From an uncultured Spirochaetaceae bacterium (lineage in GTDB: Bacteria > Spirochaetota > Spirochaetia > Treponematales > Treponemataceae): a stretch of 7,414 nucleotides of DNA. A program made the position numbers and the translations under genes. Below, piece by piece: positions 1 to 5,900 of the stretch. The first letter of the stretch is position 1. The number at the start of each line of letters is the position of its first letter. Location: contig CALNCH010000300.1 of NCBI GenBank assembly GCA_937875245.1, positions 1-7,414 on the forward strand. The letters are read 5' to 3'. The notes under the pieces were generated by a model, which saw only the letters and a list, made by a program, of their open reading frames with translations, searched no databases and was not told the origin of the DNA.

Positions 1-342
1 AGGAGTGTCCCTTTGTGTTTGATTTCGTGGTTTCCGTAATACCGTCATTTTTCCTTTTTTGTTGGTTAATACCGTAATTACTTCTTTTACAGTGTCAATT
101 TGTACTTGTTTATAGCTTACTCCTGTAAGGGATATCAATAATTCTGATAATTCAAGGGGAGTAATAGTTTTGTGAAAAACTTGAGTAGGGGTAAATTGTT
201 CTACGTAAAAAAGCAAGTTACCCAAGGTATCTGCTTTTCCTGCACAACGTACTTTAATTTTTATGTAGGGGGCATTGGAAGTAGCCTTTGACAGAACCGC
301 CCCTGTAATTTCGTTCAAGACAGATGGAATAATATTTTTCAT
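1..342 (-). CDS. Probable SAM-dependent methyltransferase, N-terminal part (partial)
   Basis: The gene starts at ATG 342-340 and is open for 114 codons to the left edge, so its 3' end is missing. The start overlaps the stop of the upstream gene as ATGA, which suggests translational coupling. The translation begins MKNIIPSVLNEIT. It contains KIKVRC (about residues 32-37), a segment YVEQFTPTQVFHKTITPLEL (about 61-80), and a short strand pair ending NKKGKMTVLRKP (about 94-105). From memory, the 'Y/F-E-x-[FY]-T-x-x-Q-V-F-H' segment followed by a 'KKGK' strand resembles the N-terminal extension of Methyltransf_32-type class I methyltransferases of Firmicutes and spirochaetes. The Rossmann fold and SAM-binding glycines would come later and are not visible. 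The identification is therefore inferred from the N-terminal region only. The reading frame itself is secure. Confidence 0.55.
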   Translation of the reverse strand, partial: MKNIIPSVLNEITGAVLSKATSNAPYIKIKVRCAGKADTLGNLLFYVEQFTPTQVFHKTITPLELSELLISLTGVSYKQVQIDTVKEVITVLTNKKGKMTVLRKPRNQTQRDTP

Positions 343-710
343 ATAGATGATTCTGAAGCACTCATATTGCTAAAATACTGAAGATTTGCGAGAGACACAC
401 AAGCATCATACATTGGTAAAGGTGTTGCCAACAGGGTGATATCGCTTTCTTGAGCTAGTTTTTTCATTTGAAGTGTTGGTAATTTATCATTCACCAAAAG
501 AACTGCACAAGCACATGAAATATCTGCAGTTCTAATGGCTTGCTCTGTTGCTAGGCTGGTTACTAGTAAATAGTCAGCATTTACAGAAACAAGAATATCA
601 CTCATTAAATCTCCGGCAACAATATCTGTTACTTGGATTTTAGAACTATTAGAAGAGGTATATACCACATGGGCCGGTAGGTTTTCTACAATGTCAGCTA
701 TACTCAGCAT
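339..710 (-). CDS. Small DRTGG-like domain protein
   Basis: This 123-aa protein has no signal peptide or membrane segment and is probably cytosolic. Residues 26-110 follow the layout of the DRTGG domain as I know it from small stand-alone proteins. A GDLMSD stretch (33-38) matches the usual G-D-L-L-S-D. A strand with a threonine/serine turn follows (YLLVTSL, 47-53), then a hydrophobic strand (AVLLVNDKLP, 69-78) at the place of the 'GIILTGGxxP' segment, then helix KKLAQESD and strand ITLLATPLPMYD (91-102). The TGG-type turn is degenerate (VNDK). In other bacteria such proteins sit near hydrogenase or regulatory genes, but no precise biochemical role is established. The last ~13 residues are Ser-rich. 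The start at 710-708 has no Shine-Dalgarno but lies just after a -10-like hexamer, so the mRNA may be leaderless. The stop overlaps the next gene by 4 nt. Confidence 0.7.
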   Translation of the reverse strand: MLSIADIVENLPAHVVYTSSNSSKIQVTDIVAGDLMSDILVSVNADYLLVTSLATEQAIRTADISCACAVLLVNDKLPTLQMKKLAQESDITLLATPLPMYDACVSLANLQYFSNMSASESSI

Positions 711-716
711 ATTTAC

Positions 717-722
717 AATATA
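717..722 (-). promoter_or_regulatory. Putative -10 element for the DRTGG gene
   Basis: On the minus strand 722-717 reads TATATT, five of six bases matching the sigma-70 consensus. Only six bases separate it from the ATG at 710, so initiation about seven bases downstream would fall on or next to the A of the ATG. That agrees with the absence of a Shine-Dalgarno. No good -35 hexamer is present at 17 bp; a T-rich tract lies there instead. In AT-rich DNA such a hexamer can occur by chance. Confidence 0.4.
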
Positions 723-740
723 TACGTAAACAAAAAAAAA

Positions 741-749
741 TGATATACT
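741..749 (+). promoter_or_regulatory. Extended -10 promoter element of parAB
   Basis: The sequence TGATATACT is a TGn extended -10 followed by TATACT (744-749), which matches TATAAT at five of six positions. Extended -10 promoters often do without a -35 box, and none is obvious here. An A9 run (732-740) lies just upstream. The predicted start of transcription is about 756-757, the first base of the parA ATG. With no Shine-Dalgarno present, parA is predicted to be translated from a leaderless mRNA. Confidence 0.55.
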
Positions 750-756
750 AAATGTT

Positions 757-1512
757 ATGGGTAAAATCTATGTTTTTGTAAATCAGAAGGGAGGTGTTGG
801 TAAAACAACCTCTGCTGTAAATATTGGTGCTTATTTGGTTCAAGCTGGAAAAAAAGTTCTTTTAGTTGATTTTGATTCTCAAGGAAATATGTCATCTGGC
901 GTAGGAGTTTCAAAGGAGAAACCTACTATTTATGAATTAATGGCTGAATTAGCAAAACCAGAACAAGTTATACGTCATACAGCCGTTGAAAATCTTGATG
1001 CTATTGCCGCTTCTATTGATTTATCTGGAGCAGCAGTGGAACTAGTAGATCAAGAAGAAAGAGAGTTTTTCTTGAAAAAAGCTTTAGCTCCTCTTGTTCC
1101 AACCTACGATTACATTCTTATTGATTGCCCTCCTTCTTTAGGTATTTTAACTTTAAACGGTTTGGCTGCCGCAGATGCCGTTTTAATTCCTATGCAATGT
1201 GAATACTTTGCTCTTGAAGGAATTTCTTTGTTATTACAAACCGTAAAAAAAGTACAAAAATCTATTAACCCAACTTTAGAGATAGGTGGTATTTTCTTTA
1301 CCATGTACGATTCTCGTACAAGATTAGCCCAAGATGTTGTAATGCAGGTTAAATCCTATTTTAAAGAAGCAGTTTTTAATACTATTATCCCGAGAAATGT
1401 TCGATTGTCAGAAGCTCCTTCTCATGGAGTTCCAATTTGTAAATACGATCCTTCCTGTGTAGGGGCTAGAAGTTATCAAAAATTAGCAGAAGAGGTACTT
1501 GCACGTGGCTAA
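757..1512 (+). CDS. parA: Chromosome-partitioning ATPase ParA (Soj family)
   Basis: This 251-aa protein has the normal length of a chromosomal Soj/ParA lacking the N-terminal HTH of plasmid type Ia proteins. The deviant Walker A box KGGVGKTT is at residues 11-18, with signature lysine K11 and catalytic-site K16. The A' motif VLLVDFDSQGN is at 34-44, and Walker B YILIDCPPS at 119-127 with D123. The conserved C-terminal box IPRNVRLSEAPSHG is at 211-224. Family knowledge says the ATP-bound dimer binds DNA non-specifically and is stimulated by ParB, which moves ParB-parS complexes and origins apart. The ATG at 757 starts the conserved first strand (KIYVFVNQKGG), and no Shine-Dalgarno precedes it; an extended -10 does. 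The 3' end overlaps parB by 8 nt. The A' motif has F-D-S where D-L-D-P-Q-G-N is usual, a mild variant that keeps the aspartates. The gene appears intact. Confidence 0.97.
   Translation: MGKIYVFVNQKGGVGKTTSAVNIGAYLVQAGKKVLLVDFDSQGNMSSGVGVSKEKPTIYELMAELAKPEQVIRHTAVENLDAIAASIDLSGAAVELVDQEEREFFLKKALAPLVPTYDYILIDCPPSLGILTLNGLAAADAVLIPMQCEYFALEGISLLLQTVKKVQKSINPTLEIGGIFFTMYDSRTRLAQDVVMQVKSYFKEAVFNTIIPRNVRLSEAPSHGVPICKYDPSCVGARSYQKLAEEVLARG
1491..1495 (+). promoter_or_regulatory. Shine-Dalgarno of parB, decides its start
   Basis: AGAGG inside the end of parA lies 9 nt before the GTG at 1505 but only 3 nt before the in-frame TTG at 1499. The spacing favours GTG 1505 as the parB start, which also gives the typical N-terminus (M)AKLGLGKGLGALL. 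Confidence 0.65.
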
Positions 1513-2431
1513 ATTAGGATTAGGAAAGGGGCTTGGTGCTTTACTTTCAGAAGCAGAAGATGAAGTTGATATAAGTAGCACAGGTGTTCCTTTTGGACAT
1601 AAAGAAGGATCTGGTTCTTCCGCTGTTTCACAGGGTGGGGACACCTTGGTGGATATTAATTTGTTAAAACCAAATCCTCATCAGCCTCGTGTGGAATTTG
1701 ATGTAGACGCTTTACAAGAATTATCAGAATCTATTAAAGAGCATGGTGTTATTCAGCCAGTCTTAGTTGAAGAAGATGGTTCTGGTGGTTATTACATAAT
1801 TGCAGGAGAGCGAAGAACTCGTGCTTCTCGTTTAGCTGGTCTTACTCAGATACCAGTTCGTATAAAAAAATATTCCGAAGAATTAAAATTAGAAATCGCT
1901 CTTATCGAAAATATACAGCGTGAAAACTTAAATGCGGTTGAAGAAGCAAGAGCCTATCAAAAACTCATGGAAATGGGGCAGTTAAATCAAGACGAAGTTG
2001 CCCACCGTGTAGGAAAAAATCGTTCAACCGTTGCAAATGCCCTTCGTTTATTAAAACTCCCAGAAGATATGCAAAGTTCGTTGGCAGCTGGTGCTATTAG
2101 TGCAGGACATGCCCGAGCCTTGCTTTCAGTAGTAAATCCCTCTGATCAGAGAATCCTTTTTGGCCGAATTATCGGACAGTCAATGTCTGTTCGCGATGCA
2201 GAGGCTTCTGCCACTGAATTAAATAGTGGCGGAAAAGGAAAAGCTGTTGTAAAATCAGATAAGAAAGAAATAACAAAAGATCCAGATTTAGCATTTATTG
2301 AACAACAGTTTATTGACAAATTAGGGACTAAAGTTGCCATTAAAGGTGACTTTGATAAAGGTTCTATTCAAATCGACTATTTTAATAGAGACGATTTAGA
2401 TAGACTTTTAAATCTCATCATATCTGACTAA
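1505..2431 (+). CDS. parB: Chromosome-partitioning protein ParB (Spo0J family)
   Basis: Read from GTG 1505 this is a 308-aa protein of usual length; a TTG at 1499 would add two residues. The N-terminal motif GLGKGLGALL (5-14) is the segment that activates ParA ATPase. A poorly conserved, acidic and Ser/Gly-rich linker follows (15-46). The ParB/CTPase domain begins at LKPNPHQPR (54-62), continues through the GERRTRASRLAG box (101-112; GERR contacts CTP phosphates in the family) and ENIQRENLNAVEEA (135-148). The helix-turn-helix for parS recognition is DEVAHRVGKNRSTVANALRLLKLP (positions 163-186). GHARALL (201-207) follows, and the C-terminal ~50 residues form the dimerisation domain. By family knowledge it loads at parS as a CTP-dependent sliding clamp. 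It overlaps parA by 8 nt and is surely co-transcribed with it. All the expected boxes are present and the frame is intact. Confidence 0.96.
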   Translation: MAKLGLGKGLGALLSEAEDEVDISSTGVPFGHKEGSGSSAVSQGGDTLVDINLLKPNPHQPRVEFDVDALQELSESIKEHGVIQPVLVEEDGSGGYYIIAGERRTRASRLAGLTQIPVRIKKYSEELKLEIALIENIQRENLNAVEEARAYQKLMEMGQLNQDEVAHRVGKNRSTVANALRLLKLPEDMQSSLAAGAISAGHARALLSVVNPSDQRILFGRIIGQSMSVRDAEASATELNSGGKGKAVVKSDKKEITKDPDLAFIEQQFIDKLGTKVAIKGDFDKGSIQIDYFNRDDLDRLLNLIISD

Positions 2432-2527
2432 TTTTTTTCTTATTTTTAAAAGTAAATCACATCATTAAGTTTTTCTCGAAAAATGCCGAATAGGTATTTG
2501 GATAACTATTCTCGTGGAGGAATTTTT
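2432..2527 (+). other. Spacer between parB and the Ig-repeat gene
   Basis: This 96-bp AT-rich spacer begins with a T7 run (2432-2438) directly after the parB stop. An AT-only stem can be drawn just before it (GATTTAGA at 2393-2400 with TTTTAAATC at 2406-2414), but it ends about 18 nt before the T run, so it is a poor terminator. A short inverted repeat TTTTTCTCGAAAAA (2470-2483) has a loop too small for a hairpin. I see no convincing sigma-70 promoter, so whether the downstream gene is read through from parAB is open. Confidence 0.5.
2516..2520 (+). promoter_or_regulatory. Strong Shine-Dalgarno of the Ig-repeat lipoprotein gene
   Basis: GGAGG stands 7 nt before ATG 2528, an ideal spacing. 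It rules against the in-frame ATG at 2483, which has no ribosome binding site and would put 15 polar residues in front of the signal peptide. It is the only strong Shine-Dalgarno seen in the window. Confidence 0.85.
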
Positions 2528-2911
2528 ATGATTTCAAAATATCATTTGATTAATGTATTTTCTTTTCTAATTATCGCAATTCTTTTTTTATTTCCAACTT
2601 GTAAAGTGGGGCTAGGAGAGTCTGTTGATACAGTTCCGCCTACCGTTAGTATTGCCTATCCTCCTACAAAAAGCATTATTCGTGGCACTTTTAATATGAC
2701 AGGAGTTGCAACCGATGAAACTAAATTGGCTTCTGTTACAGTTACTTTAGATGGTACCGATTATAAATCCCGACATTTTGGCCCCTATGAAGCAAAGGTT
2801 GATTCTGAAAAAGGAACTTGGTCTTTAGACGTAAATCCTTCTATAGGTTCAAATTATGCAATTCCTGATGGCTCTTACAATGTAACTGTAGTTGCAGAAG
2901 ACAGTGCATAA
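2528..2911 (+). CDS. N-terminal piece of large Ig-like lipoprotein, ended by in-frame TAA
   Basis: From ATG 2528 this reads 127 residues to a TAA at 2909-2911. Residues 1-24 form a signal peptide: MISKYH, then a hydrophobic core LINVFSFLIIAILFLF, then PTC with Cys25 (codon 2600-2602). FPTC is not a classical LAGC lipobox, but spirochaete lipoboxes are relaxed, so lipidation at Cys25 is likely. From D34 the sequence enters the first Ig-like module: DTVPPTVSIAYPP linker, GTFNMTGVATDETKLASVTV, and a last strand YNVTVVAEDSA. The stop falls in the closing strand/turn of this module, where other modules of the same gene read D-x-A-G-N or D-x-A-E-N. The same frame then continues with RKSSASVIYEIDNTAP, so this is the 5' end of the gene that continues to the right edge. 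As a protein on its own it would be a small secreted lipoprotein with one incomplete Ig fold. Confidence 0.85.
   Translation: MISKYHLINVFSFLIIAILFLFPTCKVGLGESVDTVPPTVSIAYPPTKSIIRGTFNMTGVATDETKLASVTVTLDGTDYKSRHFGPYEAKVDSEKGTWSLDVNPSIGSNYAIPDGSYNVTVVAEDSA
2909..2911 (+). other. In-frame TAA interrupting the Ig-repeat gene (codon 128)
   Basis: The codons around the stop read GAC AGT GCA TAA AGA AAA AGC. Reading frame and protein homology are the same on both sides, so this is a nonsense codon and not a frameshift. The aligned position in other modules is Gly (DRAGNS, DKAGNQ) or Glu (DLAENS). GAA to TAA is one substitution; any Gly codon needs two. TAA is not a known selenocysteine or pyrrolysine codon, and the context shows no recognised leaky-stop signature. 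Confidence 0.9.
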
Positions 2912-5900
2912 AGAAAAAGCAGTGCATCTGTCATTTATGAAATTGATAATACAGCCCCTGTTATTGTAATGGAGGGTCCCGGTTCTACCTCTGAAGCTGT
3001 TGCCTATGGCTCAATATTTACCATTACTGGACAAATTGTGGATACTAATTCTGTTTCCAGTGTTTTCTTATCAATTTATTCTGAACCTCAAAAAGAACTC
3101 TTATACAGAAAAGAAATAAATAACGTTTCTCAAAAACTTAATCTTACCGTAGGTTATGCTGATGATAAAGACTTATACGATGCGGTATATGGCAGTGATG
3201 ATGTAATAACAAAATATTTTAATTATGTAATAGAAGCCTATGATGAAGCACAAGAGTACCCAAAACAAACTGAAAGAAATGCAGAGTCTGATAAGGGTAA
3301 CCTGTCCAGTGGATTTTTTATGTTTGATGAATTATCTGCCCAAAAAGATATTGTTCCTTCTGGTGTAAAAGGAACAGATGTTCACGGAATGTTTAATGGC
3401 AATTATTACACAAATTCTGATGGTTCTGTTGATTCTGCAAAAAAAACTACTGCTTTAAATTTTTTACAGAGCGTAATAGGGGAAACAGGGATTTTAGTAA
3501 AAACTGCGAATTTACCTACCACAGTTGGGGAAACTGTTGTTGCAGACACAGAGATGGGTAAGTTTTCTCTTAATCCTTCTAAAGATCCAACCTATGAAGT
3601 ATTAGACAGTTTACTGAGTGTTTCCAGTGATGACGAGGCAAACAAGAAAAGTTTTGAATCACATATTATTTCTACTTCTAAAACTAGTTACGGAAGTGTT
3701 TCGGTAAAAATTTCTCGAAACTTAGATAACGTAGCACTTTGCAATAAAGATGCAATAACAATAGTTTTAAAATCCTATGATGGCTTAAAGGAAGATGGTT
3801 CTATAAAAACTGGGGATACTGAATATCAAATTTGGCCTAATTATCATAAAGACGCATCATTTAAAAATGAAACCTCTGGCTATTTAATTATAGCTCCTCT
3901 TGTACAGCAAGTAACAGAAGAAGCTACAGAAAAGAGAGTAACTACAGGAAATTATATTATTGAAGTTACAGGAACCGATGTTGACGGTAATCCTTTTTCT
4001 TCAAAGGGAAAAACCTTTGGAATTTCTGTTCAAGGTTCTGGGAATGGACCAACTATCGAAACTCTTTACTCTTCTGCAGCCTTAGATGGTGTTAACGGAT
4101 ACATAAAAAAGGATGATTTCCTTACTATAAGCGGGACTGCAACTTTAAATGGTACAGAGATTGCGAATATTACGAACCCCGAAATGACTTACTATTTGGA
4201 TGGTACAGTTTATAGTAGCAATGAAGTTAATAAAGTTAAACAAAGTCTTACACAAGGAGATTCTGCAGAAAACTTTAATTGGGAAATAACCATTGATAAT
4301 GACGCTTTTGGTACCCAGAGTAAATCGCATACTGTAAAAATCCTGGCCCACGATATAGATTTAAATAAATCTACGGAAAAAGAATTATACTATTATTATG
4401 ATGTTGATGCTCCTAAAATTGATGTAACAAAAATCGCCCCAATGGTTACGTATGGTGGTAGAGAGGATTGTGTAAATGGTACAATCTATGTAAGCGGAAC
4501 TTTTATAGATAATGACAAAGTAGAAAAGACAACCTATCAGCTTTTTGCAGGTAGTGGCGAAGGAAAAACAAAGTTAGAAGGTTGGGCTGAGCCTAAAACT
4601 TTGGCAAATGCTGCTCGTTGTGAAAACTTAGAAATAGATACAACTACCTTGACGACAACAGATGGTACCCCATATACAACAGGTGAGTTAACCATACAAT
4701 TTGCAACAACAGATAGAGCAGGAAATTCGGCTACAACTGATGAAGTCGTTTATGTAGACCCTGATTCTGATAAACCAGTGGTAACGGTTACAAATAAAGA
4801 AAGCAGTGGTATTACATTGCTAGATACAGTATCAAATAATAAACTACTGTTTAACGTAACAGATGATGATAGTGTAGGCTATGTAGAAATATTTAAGGGT
4901 ACAACAGCCGGAAACTTGGCCTCTGTTCAGCGATATCCTTCTGGAACAGAAATAATTGGTAAAACTACCTATTCAAATTCTTATGCCTTAGGAACAAAAG
5001 AAGGGGAATTCTACATACAGATAAAAGCATATGATACAAATGGAACGCCAGTAGCAGGTGTTTCAGAAGTATTTATAGTCGCAGTAGATAAAGAAACTCC
5101 AGCACTAAGCATTGCTAATGCTCAAAAAGTGTATGTAACCTATCCTTTTATATTATCTGGGACTGCAACAGATACCAGTGGTATTAGTAAAATAGAAATA
5201 TACAAAGACGCCAGTGACCTTGCTCCTATAGCAACCACCGATAGCAGTGAAACGGACGCCACTAAAAAGCTTTCTACTTCTGCTATTACCAGTATCCCCA
5301 AAGGTTTTTCGTGGTCATATGAAATGACGGCAGGAAAAGCAAAGGAATCCACTGTTGATGATAAAACAACCTATAGCCTTATAGTTCGTGCTACCGACAA
5401 GTATAACAAAACCTCAGATACAGAATATGTTTTCTATGTAGACACTACTCCTCCAACTTTAACTGATATAAACTGGGGAAGTGTAACGGACATAGAATTA
5501 GAAAGTGTTAAGTTCATTCATAAAGATAGTTCTCCTTATTACAAGGTAACTGCAACAACAGCAGATGAAGCAGGGGGAAGTGGCATAAAAGCACTTCGCT
5601 ATGGCTTTGTAAAACTGGATGTCATACCAGATGGAAAAGCACTGGGTACTAATGTCTGGACAAGTGAAGACGAAATTCCTAGTGGGTTAACTTGGATAAA
5701 TGGAACAAAAGTCTCAACTGACGGATTGAAAGAAGGCTGGAAAGCAGATATCGCATTTGACAGTGTAGAAGATGGATATTATGCACTGTATGTATCATCA
5801 ATAGATGAAGCTAGTAACGTAGGCTATGGTGATAAATATCAAATTATATATGTAGATGCAAAAGCTCCAGAAGTAGATATAATAAGTACAGTTCCTGCAA

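Noticed and set aside
1499..1504. TTG 1499 as the parB start
   Set aside because: It is only 3 nt from the AGAGG. GTG 1505 has normal spacing and gives the typical ParB N-terminus.
1502..1507. CACGTG core at the parA/parB overlap as a parS site
   Set aside because: The flanks do not fit the 16-bp consensus TGTTTCACGTGAAACA: only about 9 of 16 bases agree, and six of those are the core itself. The hexamer is explained by the coding sequence.
1624..1639. TGTTTCAC inside parB as a parS site
   Set aside because: The left half-site (1624-1631) is perfect but the right half has almost no match. An 8-base match can occur by chance in 7.4 kb, and ParB loading needs the palindrome.
2393..2438. Rho-independent terminator after parB
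   Set aside because: The only stem is AU-rich with a GU pair, and it lies about 18 nt before the T7 run rather than next to it.
2483..2527. Upstream ATG 2483 as start of the Ig-repeat gene
   Set aside because: It lacks a Shine-Dalgarno and would put 15 polar residues before the signal peptide. ATG 2528 has GGAGG at ideal spacing.
2909..2911. Recoding of the stop as selenocysteine or pyrrolysine
   Set aside because: Those systems use TGA and TAG. This codon is TAA, and no recoding hairpin is evident downstream.
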